Shown piece by piece: positions 15,833 through 22,262 of a stretch of 22,262 nucleotides of DNA (its first letter is position 1; each line of letters opens with the position of its first letter). The notes beneath the pieces are model-generated. The model was not told where the DNA came from. It was given only the letters and a program-made list of their open reading frames with translations, and made no database searches. This stretch comes from CAXGTL01 sp964012725 (GTDB taxonomy: Archaea > Nanobdellota > Nanobdellia > Woesearchaeales > CAXGTL01). The stretch is taken from positions 1 to 22,262 of the forward strand of contig CAXGTL010000019.1 in NCBI GenBank assembly GCA_964012725.1. Direction: 5' to 3'. The position numbers were made by a program, and so were the translations under genes.

Positions 15833-17344
15833 ATGTACAACCATTTCAAGAAACATAAACACAGATACATCCTACTATTCATATTTCTTTTATCACTAAG
15901 TTTAAGACTTTATTTTGCATTCCAAAACCCTAATTTCGATTATGATTCATATCAAGAACTAAGACAAATTGAACATATTAAACAAACAGGCCTTCCATTA
16001 ATGTATGATAGTTTAAGCTATTCAGGAAGAACAATTATCTCAACTCCTTTGTATTATTATGTTTTAGCATTATTAAATTTATTTTTACCATTAAGTATAG
16101 TGGGTAAATTAGTTCCAAATATTTTAATTTCTTTATTAACAATTGTTGTTTATTTAACAAGTTACCAATTAACAAAAAACAAAAATATATCACTTTTAAC
16201 AGCATTTATTTCAACTTTGATTCCGATTTTCTTTAGTTCATCAGTCTTTACTTTATCTTCTGCACCAATTATTATTTTACTTATCTTTACATGTTTATAT
16301 TGTTTAATGAGAATTCATGAATCTGAAAAGTATATTAATTATTTCTTAATAATTGCAATTATTTTGCCAATGATCCATGGTACGGCTTTATTATTAATCA
16401 TAGGTTTGTTATTTTATATCTTTTTTACAAAAATTGAAGGATTGAATATAAAAAAGTCAGAAACAGAAATTATTTTATTTTCAACTTTTTTCATTTCATG
16501 GACACTTTTCTTAGTTTACAAAAAAGCAATTTTATTGCATGGACATACTATTATTTGGAGTAATTTACCAAGTAATATCTTAAACACAACTTTTACAACA
16601 TTAAATATCTTAAAATATATTTCTTATATTGGCATAATTCCTTTAATTTTTGGTATTTGGTCAATTTTTAAGTATGTATTTAAACATAAAGAAATAAATT
16701 CTTATAAATTAATAAGTTTTACAATAGCAATTTTCTTTCTCTTAATATTCAAATTAATAACACCAATATTAGCAGTTTCATACTTGAGTTTAACTCTAAT
16801 TATTTTATCTAGTAAAATCTTTTTACACCTATCAAATTATATTGATAAAACAAAAGCTGTTAAATTCAAAAAATTAATATTTAGTTCAATTATAATTATT
16901 TTTCTTTTAACTTCTTTAATACCTACTATTAACTTAACTAATTCAGAATTAGGCACACTTCCTTCAGATAATGATTTAAATGTATTAAATTGGATTACAA
17001 GAACAACAGAAAAAGATGATACTATTTTGGCAGGATTAAGATATGGTCATGCAATTAATTCATTTTCTAATAGAAAAACTGTACTTGATAATAATTTTTT
17101 ATATATAAAAAATGCAAATACTATCTTTAATGATGTTGACAGAATTTATCAAACAAACTCAGAAATTGAAGCTATTAAATTAATAAATAAACACAATATT
17201 CAATATATCCTACTTACTGAACATGATAAGATTCATTATAATATTGAAGACTTGCATTATGCAAATAATGATGCTTGTTTCCAAGTAGTTTATGAAAAAA
17301 ACAATGCAAAAGTTTACAAATTTTTAAACTGTAAAACAACATGA
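15833..17344 (+). CDS. GT-C membrane glycosyltransferase, STT3/AglB-like
   Basis: This 503-residue protein has about ten membrane helices and a small outer C-terminal domain. Its first outer loop reads NFDYDSYQELRQIEHIKQTG and continues to PLMYD and STPLYYYVLALL. That recalls the first catalytic loop of STT3/AglB oligosaccharyltransferases (acidic D-x-D, then LR-x-IE-x-I, then G-x-P-x2-D). The outer domain has ILAGLRYGHAINSFSNRK followed by TVLDNNF, which occupies the place of the STT3 segment around WWDYG, but the WWDYG motif itself is missing. It therefore looks like a lipid-linked sugar transferase of the same clan, not a confirmed oligosaccharyltransferase. Its stop overlaps the next start by ATGA, so the two are translationally coupled. 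Confidence 0.65.
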   Translation: MYNHFKKHKHRYILLFIFLLSLSLRLYFAFQNPNFDYDSYQELRQIEHIKQTGLPLMYDSLSYSGRTIISTPLYYYVLALLNLFLPLSIVGKLVPNILISLLTIVVYLTSYQLTKNKNISLLTAFISTLIPIFFSSSVFTLSSAPIIILLIFTCLYCLMRIHESEKYINYFLIIAIILPMIHGTALLLIIGLLFYIFFTKIEGLNIKKSETEIILFSTFFISWTLFLVYKKAILLHGHTIIWSNLPSNILNTTFTTLNILKYISYIGIIPLIFGIWSIFKYVFKHKEINSYKLISFTIAIFFLLIFKLITPILAVSYLSLTLIILSSKIFLHLSNYIDKTKAVKFKKLIFSSIIIIFLLTSLIPTINLTNSELGTLPSDNDLNVLNWITRTTEKDDTILAGLRYGHAINSFSNRKTVLDNNFLYIKNANTIFNDVDRIYQTNSEIEAIKLINKHNIQYILLTEHDKIHYNIEDLHYANNDACFQVVYEKNNAKVYKFLNCKTT

Positions 17345-18735
17345 AAACTCAAAAAGGAATAAATAGGATTATTGAAGATCATTTATTAAAAATGATTATT
17401 TTTATACAGGTTCTTGTATCTTTTATTATATTTTTCATAAGATCAATATATTATAATAGTATAATGATGGGACAAATTTCATATTTTCATGCAATTAAAA
17501 CTATTGAATTAACACAAAACCTATCTAATCTTTCAAATTATCATCCATACCAGATATTACTCTTTTTATTGAACAAATTATTTAATAATTTAGAATTAAT
17601 ATCACAAATTATTCCTATTCTCTTAGGTTTAGCAACAATTATTTTATTATTCAAAACATTAAAACAGGTAAAAATAGACAATACTCTTAATTTTGTTATG
17701 TGTGTTTTAATAACTTTATCACCAATTTATATTTATATTTCTACAGTTTCAAATCATTATATACTAAGTATTTTTATGATTATTTTATGTTTTTACTTAT
17801 TGACTAAATTTAAAGATTCAAATTTTTCTTTATTACCTTTTATTATTATTCCATTCTTAGGAATTTTTGAATCTATTTTTACAATAATTTTGTTGTTTAC
17901 TTATTTAATTTACTATAAAAATCAAAAACTAAAACAAAAAATTTTGGTTTTAAATTTCATTTTATTAATTTTAGCATTATTTATAGGTCAGGTAAATATA
18001 GATATTTTACAAAATAATCTTTTTGTTCTTAAGTTTATTACAAGCTTTGGTGCTTACCTTGGCTTTAGTGTATTTACTTTAATATTGGTTATTATTGGTA
18101 TTATTTTTACTTGGAAAAATAAGAAAAGGCACATTCCTATTTATTTAATTATTTTATTTTTATTTTTTAATTTTCTTTATTTTGGTCAATATTCAAATAT
18201 TTTTTTAAATTTCTTTTTTTGTTATCTTAGTGCTATAGCACTTATTGGTTTAATTAAATATAAATGGAATCTTGATGTAGTTAGAGATTTAACTTTTTTT
18301 TTATTAATTTGTGGAATTTTATTTACTAGTATTTCTTATACAAGTAGATTAAGTAATAGTCTTCCAAATCAAGAAATTAAGTCTGAAATTATTAAGATTC
18401 AAGATATAACTCCAAGTAATACTATTATTCTTTCAGATCCTGAAAATGGGTTTTGGATTCAGTATTTTACTGAAAGAAAGGCAATAAATAATATCTTAAC
18501 TAAAGATGAAAACATAATGAATACTATTTTTATGTCAAGAGAATATTCTAAATCTTTTGGAATCTTAAAAAATTATAGTATCAATTTTATTTTTATTACA
18601 CCTTTAATGAAACAAAAATACTGGGGATCAGATGAAGATGGTTTATTATTTTTGCTTCCATATGAAGGAAGATTTAATAATATTTATACAAACAATGATT
18701 ATAGTGTTTGGCAAGTTCTTGAAGAAGAAGAATGA
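17341..18735 (+). CDS. Second GT-C-like multi-membrane protein
   Basis: The protein has 464 residues and about ten membrane helices, and its start overlaps the upstream gene stop (ATGA). Its C-terminal outer domain parallels that of its neighbour: TIILSDPENGFWIQYFTERK then AINN, later an N-x-IF element and INFIFITPLM, against the neighbour's TILAGLRYGHAINSFSNRK, LDNN and IQYILLTEHD. The two are probably diverged paralogues. In the first outer loop no D-x-D is visible (it reads MMGQISYFHAIKTIEL), so it may be a non-catalytic partner or use other residues. The likely role is in surface glycan or lipid-linked sugar transfer together with its neighbour; this is inference from family resemblance and coupling. 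Confidence 0.6.
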   Translation: MKTQKGINRIIEDHLLKMIIFIQVLVSFIIFFIRSIYYNSIMMGQISYFHAIKTIELTQNLSNLSNYHPYQILLFLLNKLFNNLELISQIIPILLGLATIILLFKTLKQVKIDNTLNFVMCVLITLSPIYIYISTVSNHYILSIFMIILCFYLLTKFKDSNFSLLPFIIIPFLGIFESIFTIILLFTYLIYYKNQKLKQKILVLNFILLILALFIGQVNIDILQNNLFVLKFITSFGAYLGFSVFTLILVIIGIIFTWKNKKRHIPIYLIILFLFFNFLYFGQYSNIFLNFFFCYLSAIALIGLIKYKWNLDVVRDLTFFLLICGILFTSISYTSRLSNSLPNQEIKSEIIKIQDITPSNTIILSDPENGFWIQYFTERKAINNILTKDENIMNTIFMSREYSKSFGILKNYSINFIFITPLMKQKYWGSDEDGLLFLLPYEGRFNNIYTNNDYSVWQVLEEEE

Positions 18736-18748
18736 TTTTTATTATTTT

Positions 18749-19225
18749 CTAATTCCTTTTTCTAATCTTAATCATATCTCCTATAGTAAACCCTTCTCTT
18801 TCTTTTATTTCTATATTTCCTGCATGGATTTCTTCATGTTCTTCAATAAGATTAATATTAAAAAATCTTTCAAATTTTTGTGCTAATTTTATCGAAGGTT
18901 TTAAACTTCCTGATTCAACTTTATGAATTACTGACTCTTTTTGATTCATTAGTTTTGCTACATCTTTTTGTTTAAGACCCTTTTTTTCACGAGAATTTTT
19001 AATGATTTCATGATAGTTATTCACAATTAGTTGTATTATTTCAATTTCTGGTTCTTTTTCTATTATTTTTACTTTTTTAACTTTCTTTTCTTTTTCCACA
19101 GCTTTTATTATGTTTGTAATTTTGCCATATGAACTACAATTTTTACAAACTTTTAATTCACTTTCTTCTATAGAAGTAACATACAACTGATCTGAACTTG
19201 AACCACACATATCACATACTGCCAT
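18749..19225 (-). CDS. Archaeal MBF1-like protein (zinc ribbon plus HTH)
   Basis: This 158-residue protein matches archaeal multiprotein bridging factor 1. It has an N-terminal zinc ribbon (CDMCGSS then VCKNCSS), a Lys/Glu-rich linker, an XRE-type helix-turn-helix (REKKGLKQKDVAKLMNQKES then IHKVESGSLKPS, about residues 75-125), and a short tail ending TIGDMIKIRKRN. Archaeal MBF1 associates with 30S ribosomes and affects translation. ATG 19225 has GTGAT 5 nt before it; an in-frame GTG at 19234 is part of that site. The tRNA-His gene lies 43 nt upstream on the same strand, with T-runs between them. Confidence 0.9.
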   Translation of the reverse strand: MAVCDMCGSSSDQLYVTSIEESELKVCKNCSSYGKITNIIKAVEKEKKVKKVKIIEKEPEIEIIQLIVNNYHEIIKNSREKKGLKQKDVAKLMNQKESVIHKVESGSLKPSIKLAQKFERFFNINLIEEHEEIHAGNIEIKEREGFTIGDMIKIRKRN

Positions 19226-19285
19226 ATTTATCACTTTATTTTAGTTTATTTTTCAAAAAAATAAAAAATGGGGCGGCAACCGAGA

Positions 19286-19325
19286 CTTTCATAATTAATC
19301 ACATAGTTATATAATGATTATAAAT
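19286..19325 (-). other. tRNA-His T-loop intron (40 nt, position 59/60)
   Basis: The outer helix is the T-stem CCGAG/CTCGG and the central helix is TTCA/TGAA. The bulges are AA^A and AG^T. The inner helix TAATCA/TGATTA begins after one T-A pair and a small internal loop. Splicing restores the T-loop TTCAAAT. The intron is AT-rich. Confidence 0.82.
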
Positions 19326-19346
19326 TTTGAACTCGGCCTAGGGGAT

Positions 19347-19363
19347 CTCTGTCCACTAATGGT
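19347..19363 (-). other. tRNA-His anticodon-loop intron (17 nt, position 37/38)
   Basis: This is a canonical bulge-helix-bulge. The outer helix is GGGGA/TCCCC, the central helix CTGT/ACAG, the bulges GG^A and AG^A, and the inner helix CCA/TGG with loop TTAG. It sits at the classic archaeal 37/38 site. Confidence 0.88.
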
Positions 19364-19381
19364 CCACAGTCCCCTGTGCTG

Positions 19382-19408
19382 TTACCCACCAATACCTTAG
19401 GTAAGGTT
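19382..19408 (-). other. tRNA-His D-loop intron (27 nt)
   Basis: On the minus strand the 5' exon strand GCCT pairs with GGGT at the intron end (4-bp central helix with two wobble pairs). The bulges are GG^A and AA^C, and the inner helix starts ACC/GGT. Cutting after the second base of each bulge gives the D-loop AGCCTGGCA. The outer helix is the D-stem, separated by an A-A mismatch. Confidence 0.72.
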
Positions 19409-19411
19409 CCA

Positions 19412-19444
19412 GGCTACACCATTGCCGCCATTGTTATTATTATT
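19412..19444. repeat. 33-nt direct repeat, copy within the tRNA-His 5' end
   Basis: GGCTACACCATTGCCGCC followed by ATTGTTATTATTATT on the plus strand is the reverse of the tRNA-His 5' end and its upstream flank. It recurs at 19515-19547 with two differences. Confidence 0.85.
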
Positions 19445-19450
19445 TTTCAT

Positions 19451-19532
19451 AGTGTGGCTAAGCAAACTTTGTTTGCGCATGCCGCACCATCCCGTTAAAC
19501 CCTGATAAGGGTTTGGCTGCACCATTGCCGCC
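19451..19532 (+). ncRNA. Possible small RNA antisense to the tRNA-His 5' end
   Basis: Read on the plus strand, GTGTGGC/GCCGCAC enclosing GCAAAC-ttt-GTTTGC (19452-19487) forms a hairpin with a G-U pair that would be A-C on the minus strand. AAACCC-tgataa-GGGTTT (19497-19514) forms a second. GGCTGCACCATTGCCGCC (19515-19532) follows, able to pair with the first 18 nt of tRNA-His with one G-U, and then ATT repeats. Existence of a transcript is unproven; the last part may only be a duplication relic. Confidence 0.3.
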
Positions 19533-19547
19533 ATTATTATTATTATT
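19515..19547. repeat. 33-nt direct repeat, second copy
   Basis: It matches 19412-19444 at 31 of 33 positions but is not followed by a tRNA body. It duplicates the tRNA-His 5' end and its AAT-rich upstream flank. The ATT run continues to about 19554. Confidence 0.85.
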
Positions 19548-19560
19548 ATTATTAAATTTC

Positions 19561-20100
19561 TTATATTCTTTTAGCTATTACTTTTTTTCTTCCTATACTA
19601 AAAGCATAAGGCAATAAAAACACTATTGCATACAACAAACTTATTACATAAGGACTATGTTCAACATTCAAGTTCAACACAATATCTAATTTGTTTGCTA
19701 CAGCAGTCATCAAAAACAAATTAATTATTGTAATTATTGGAATAAATGTTATGGCTAAAATATGATGATGCCTTTCAACATCAATATCTCTTATTATAAA
19801 GTTAAACAATAATCCAAATATTAATGCTATTGACACAACCAACAAATACATTGGCCATTGTGGCAATATTAATAAAAATGGAATCAAAAACATTCCTGCA
19901 AATAAATTACATGTAGTTATAACAACCAATCCTGTCCAATATGTAACCATATTTGCTTGTTGTTTATATTGTTTTAATGGATTTTGTTTAAGTTTAATTT
20001 TGAAATCATTCTTAACTTTAAATTTGCTTGTTCTTTTTTTTATGACTTTTGATTTTTTAATTTGTTTTTTTTTAGTATTTTTCCTCTTTTTTTTAACCAT
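19561..20100 (-). CDS. Small membrane protein with basic N-terminus, function unknown
   Basis: The protein has 179 residues. About 45 are Lys/Arg-rich at the N-terminus (MVKKKRKNTKKKQIKKSK), followed by four predicted membrane helices (near VTYWTGLVVITTCNLFAGMF, MYLLVVSIALIFGLLFNFII, ILAITFIPIITIINLFLMTA and VISLLYAIVFLLPYAFSI). I do not recognise a family. GAGGT lies 11 nt before ATG 20100. It is the last of three minus-strand genes that appear co-transcribed. The basic N-terminus should be cytoplasmic and could contact RNA or ribosomes; this is speculation. Confidence 0.72.
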   Translation of the reverse strand: MVKKKRKNTKKKQIKKSKVIKKRTSKFKVKNDFKIKLKQNPLKQYKQQANMVTYWTGLVVITTCNLFAGMFLIPFLLILPQWPMYLLVVSIALIFGLLFNFIIRDIDVERHHHILAITFIPIITIINLFLMTAVANKLDIVLNLNVEHSPYVISLLYAIVFLLPYAFSIGRKKVIAKRI

Positions 20101-20137
20101 TTTAATTCAACCTCATTTTGTTGATAAAATTTAAATA

Positions 20138-20620
20138 TTATTTTGAATTACTTTTTATTAATTCATTTGTCATAATCATATATCTTTTTAATTTAGTGTG
20201 ATATAACTCTTCTAATTCATCTATACCTATTAATATTTTTTCCATTTCACCATCATCATCTTTAACATCAGTTATCAATGCAACATGTCTTTTAAATTCA
20301 TTAATTTTGGTGTGTTTTGCTCTTAATATTCTTCTTAACCATAAATAAAAATCACCCATTTCTACTATTTCTTCTGAGTCAGCAAAAACTTCTTTTAATA
20401 ACTCTGCTTTAAGAGCTCTATTTTTTGGTATATCCTCTTTAAGTTTCTTTTTGTCTTGTGCATATTTTAAATGACTTTCAATCAAAAAGTCTATACAATC
20501 AACAACTCTTTTAATTATATTAACAATTACATCTTTTGTTCTTGTATATTTTAAGCTAACAAAAATTAAATGATCTACTCTTTTCAGTTCTTCGTTTGCA
20601 TCTGCGAATGATTCAATCAT
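20138..20620 (-). CDS. Alpha-helical protein, paralogue of the adjacent gene
   Basis: The protein has 160 residues, all predicted helical and highly charged, with no membrane segment. It aligns with the protein encoded just upstream (20628-21098): LKRVDHLIFVSLKY against LKLADHILYNTYPL near the N-terminus, and KHTKINEFKRHVALI against HRKSPVEFVKKNKFVI later. The ribosome binding site AGAGGTTAA overlaps the end of that upstream gene, which stops 7 nt before this ATG, indicating co-expression. RRILRAKH fits an R-x4-6-H pattern seen in HEPN ribonucleases, but this short motif is weak evidence. Function is unknown. Confidence 0.75.
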   Translation of the reverse strand: MIESFADANEELKRVDHLIFVSLKYTRTKDVIVNIIKRVVDCIDFLIESHLKYAQDKKKLKEDIPKNRALKAELLKEVFADSEEIVEMGDFYLWLRRILRAKHTKINEFKRHVALITDVKDDDGEMEKILIGIDELEELYHTKLKRYMIMTNELIKSNSK

Positions 20621-20627
20621 GTTTAAT

Positions 20628-21098
20628 TTAACCTCTTAGTAATATATTATCTATCCTACCATAAAAAGCTTTTGCTTTTTTTAGGTAATTTTTGACATCA
20701 TTGTCTGTTATTGTTTTCATTTTATAATCATTTGAACATATAACAAACTTATTCTTTTTTACAAATTCAACTGGACTTTTTCTATGTTGAACAATAATTT
20801 CTTTCACATCCAATATTAATTTTATATAGTTTGGGTCGAAATTATGGTGAACTAAACATTTTTTTCTAAACAAATCAATTTTTGTTTCAAATGTATTATC
20901 AAATTCTGTTATCCTCTTATTAAGCTTTTCATAAAACAATAAAGCACTTATTGTATTTGTAATTGATAAAAAGATATTATCCATTACTTTCAACAAAAGT
21001 TTTGGATCACTTAACAAAGGATATGTATTGTATAAAATATGGTCTGCTAATTTAAGATATTTTCTTGCTTCTTCTTTAGACTTATTATAATCTTCCAT
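20628..21098 (-). CDS. Alpha-helical protein, first of a tandem paralogue pair
   Basis: The protein has 156 residues, with mainly helical prediction: MEDYNKSKEEARKYLKLADH, then LLLKVMDNIFLSITNTISAL. It contains FRKKCLVHH, which also fits R-x4-6-H, although at a different place from its partner's motif. It is the first of three minus-strand genes. Structured repeat copy 3 lies on the opposite strand immediately upstream (21112-21232). The ribosome binding site is weak (AAAGAAAT before ATG 21098). I do not recognise the family. The helical bundle plan and tandem arrangement suggest a heterodimer, which is inference. Confidence 0.75.
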   Translation of the reverse strand: MEDYNKSKEEARKYLKLADHILYNTYPLLSDPKLLLKVMDNIFLSITNTISALLFYEKLNKRITEFDNTFETKIDLFRKKCLVHHNFDPNYIKLILDVKEIIVQHRKSPVEFVKKNKFVICSNDYKMKTITDNDVKNYLKKAKAFYGRIDNILLRG

Positions 21099-21111
21099 AT
21101 TTCTTTGTATT

Positions 21112-21232
21112 TTAATTCAAAACATCCGTCTGTGCCGTCAATGTCATTAATTTCAAAGAAATTGATGGCATGGCCAGATGTAATTTCACCGAATGATTAA
21201 TGAGGTGAAATGGAATAGGATTTTTGAATTAA
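21112..21232 (+). ncRNA. Structured repeat element, copy 3
   Basis: This is the same architecture with different stems. The outer helix is TTAATTCAAAA-c-ATCC with GGATTTTTGAATTAA. The inner stem is GCCGTC/GATGGC with a G-U pair, then a 9-nt bulge and the tip AATTTC-aaa-GAAATT. The second hairpin ATTTCACC/GGTGAAAT encloses GA-AT-gatta-AT-GA. The conserved TGGAATA then leads into the closing strand. The changes TTCAT to TTAAT and ATGAA to ATTAA in the outer helix are compensatory. It lies between NAC and the helical paralogue pair, antisense to both. Confidence 0.72.
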
Positions 21233-21246
21233 TATTTTTTTCTTTT

Positions 21247-21269
21247 TTCATTTAAAATATCCGTCTGTG
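21247..21269 (+). repeat. Truncated copy of the structured repeat element
   Basis: TTCATTTAAAATATCCGTCT continuing GTG matches the 5' block of copy 1 with one difference in 23 nt. It then stops 3 nt short of the NAC stop codon region. It carries no pairing partners and so should be inactive. Confidence 0.7.
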
Positions 21270-21272
21270 TTA

Positions 21273-21614
21273 TTATTCTTTTTTCAAACTCATTATTGCT
21301 TTTGCAAGATCGCCTTCAGCTTCTTTTATAGCATTTTCTGCTTCTTCTTTATTACATCCACATTGTTCAGCAACAACATTAATATCATCTTCATTAATTT
21401 CAGGTTCTGAATTTATTGATCTTTCTTCAGCTTCACCTGTAATCTGGTATGTATCTTGGCCCATCATATTAACTTTACTAACACCTGGGCTGTTAAAAAC
21501 AAGTTCCTTATCTTCAAGTACAATAATCACTTGCTTTGCATTTAATTCTTCTTGTTTCATACCCATTTTCTTCATAGCTTGTTTCATCATCTTTGGATTC
21601 ATTCCTGGGAACAT
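21273..21614 (-). CDS. nac: Nascent polypeptide-associated complex alpha (archaeal NAC)
   Basis: This is a homodimeric ribosome-bound chaperone of 113 residues. The N-terminus MFPGMNPKMMKQAMKKMGM is the archaeal NAC hallmark. The NAC domain follows (VIIVLEDKELVFNSPGVSKV then MGQDTYQITG). A C-terminal UBA domain covers INEDDINVVAEQCGCNKEEA to LAKAIMSLKKE. GAGGT sits 9 nt before ATG 21614. Tandem TAA stops end the gene, and a truncated repeat element lies just beyond them. Confidence 0.96.
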   Translation of the reverse strand: MFPGMNPKMMKQAMKKMGMKQEELNAKQVIIVLEDKELVFNSPGVSKVNMMGQDTYQITGEAEERSINSEPEINEDDINVVAEQCGCNKEEAENAIKEAEGDLAKAIMSLKKE

Positions 21615-21789
21615 TTTCTTTTACCTCGTATTCTTTTATTGTTTATCTTATTATTTATTAATATTAAACCATTAATATACAATATTATTACACCTATACT
21701 ATAGTAGTCAGACCTTATATTTATACTTTATTAATATTTGACACATTTTAGGGTAGCTTCACCATTATTAAGTGGTAAAAACCAAAACA

Positions 21790-21797
21790 TTTATAAA
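21790..21797 (+). promoter_or_regulatory. TATA box of the right-end gene
   Basis: TTTATAAA follows AAAACA and is centred about 29 nt before ATG 21823, predicting a leaderless or nearly leaderless transcript. Confidence 0.5.
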
Positions 21798-21822
21798 CAA
21801 CAAATTACTCCCAAATACACAT

Positions 21823-22262
21823 ATGGCTAAAGCTAATATTGATGAAATACGAATAAATCATGGTGAATTACCTTCTACTATATTATTAGGCAAATTAATG
21901 CAAGATATTGGAGATTCTAAACAAGAACCACAGTCAACATTAATGAAAAAAATTCAACAACAAATAAAAAAACTAAAGTCTATAAAAAACAAACCTTTAG
22001 CAACTGCACTTGCAGCAGGAGTTATTACACTTACATTATTATCTTATCCAATTCACAATTATTTTTTCTCAGAATCTGAACAAAAACCAAAAACAAAACA
22101 AGAACAAACTTTAGTTCATGAAAAGTCAGATTTACAAAAACAATTAGATGAACAAACAAAAAAAATGAACAGATTAGAAGATTTATTATTAAAGTCTGAA
22201 AAACAAGACAAAGCACAGAATCAAAAAATAGCACAATTAAAAAAAACACAGCGTCCTGAAGA
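21823..22262 (+). CDS. One-helix membrane protein with coiled coil, cut by the window end
   Basis: The frame is open from ATG 21823 to the edge, giving at least 146 residues. It starts MAKANIDEIRINHGELPSTI. A cytoplasmic region of about 55 residues is followed by one membrane helix (LATALAAGVITLTLLSYPI) and then a Lys/Gln/Glu-rich coiled coil (KSDLQKQLDEQTKKMNRLED onward). The downstream part is missing, so no family can be given. The strong TATA box and ordinary codon use for this genome support it as a real gene. Confidence 0.7.
   Translation, partial: MAKANIDEIRINHGELPSTILLGKLMQDIGDSKQEPQSTLMKKIQQQIKKLKSIKNKPLATALAAGVITLTLLSYPIHNYFFSESEQKPKTKQEQTLVHEKSDLQKQLDEQTKKMNRLEDLLLKSEKQDKAQNQKIAQLKKTQRPE

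Larger units (their letters stand above)
19269..19429 (-). tRNA. trnH: tRNA-His (GTG) with three introns and encoded CCA
   Basis: The acceptor stem pairs GCGGCAA with TTGCCGC, with encoded G-1 (19429), C73 (19272) and CCA (19271-19269). G-1:C73 is the histidine identity pair. The D-stem is GTGT/GCAC. The anticodon stem is GGGGA/TCCCC with loop CTGTGGA after splicing, giving anticodon GTG (19367-19365). The T-stem is CCGAG/CTCGG. Removing three introns (19382-19408, 19347-19363, 19286-19325) leaves D-loop AGCCTGGCA with G18G19, a 4-nt variable region and T-loop TTCAAAT, which is a standard tRNA of 73 nt plus G-1 and CCA. The 161-nt gene is followed by T-runs before MBF1. Confidence 0.9.

Noticed and set aside
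19448..19532. A second complete tRNA gene beginning at the duplicated 5' end
   Set aside because: No T-arm, anticodon arm with T33 or matching acceptor 3' strand is present before the real tRNA-His begins.
19269..19555. SRP (7S) RNA or RNase P RNA in the GC-richer intergenic block
   Set aside because: The terminal helix suggested it, but the SRP core (GGAAGG...AGCAG) and the RNase P motif GAGGAAAGUCC are absent, while a complete tRNA-His with introns explains 19269-19429.

Overview
The window comes from an AT-rich archaeon. The translation and information-processing genes are archaeal: ribosomal protein S2 of the archaeal type, RadB, an Orc1/Cdc6 protein, NAC alpha, MBF1, and a PIN-ATPase-KH protein. 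First genes often have a TATA-like box about 26-30 nt before the start codon (leaderless or nearly so), while internal or downstream genes have GGTGAT or GAGGT ribosome binding sites. Strong AT richness, lysine-rich tails and small unknown helical or membrane proteins suggest a DPANN lineage (Woesearchaeota or Pacearchaeota-like). That placement is inference; there is no rRNA here. No insertion sequence, CRISPR array or phage module was seen.

Layout. 186-7018 (+): ABC ATPase, ABC-2 permease with a large outer domain, secreted transglutaminase-like protein, and PIN-ATPase-KH protein, all closely spaced. 7015-9614 (-): two processive family-2 glycosyltransferases of the cellulose/PNAG synthase type. 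9888-11003 (+): a GT-B (MurG/UGT-like) glycosyltransferase. 11260-15086 (+): serS with a basic tail, a zinc-ribbon membrane protein, orc1/cdc6 and rpsB. 15073-15735 (-): radB. 15833-18735 (+): two translationally coupled multi-membrane GT-C proteins resembling the STT3/AglB clan. 18749-19225 (-): MBF1. 19269-19429 (-): tRNA-His. 19561-21098 (-): a small membrane protein and a tandem pair of related helical proteins. 21273-21614 (-): NAC alpha. 21823 to the end (+): the start of a one-helix coiled-coil protein.

The strongest unusual signals are RNAs. (1) A histidine tRNA (anticodon GTG, encoded G-1, C73 and CCA) is interrupted by three introns, in the D-loop, anticodon loop and T-loop. Each lies in a recognisable bulge-helix-bulge, and removing all three leaves a standard 73-nt tRNA body. 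(2) A family of structured elements of about 115-121 nt occurs in three intergenic places (9682, 11027, 21112), with a fourth truncated copy next to NAC. Stems differ in sequence but keep pairing, and G-U pairs mark the plus strand as the RNA strand. I do not recognise the family. (3) The rpsB, serS and zinc-ribbon gene leaders carry stable, partly mutually exclusive hairpins. (4) The 5' end of the tRNA-His gene is duplicated about 100 bp upstream.

The surface theme (two GT2 enzymes, one GT-B, two GT-C proteins, transglutaminase and ABC exporter) suggests a block for building or modifying the cell envelope, interleaved with core translation and replication genes.
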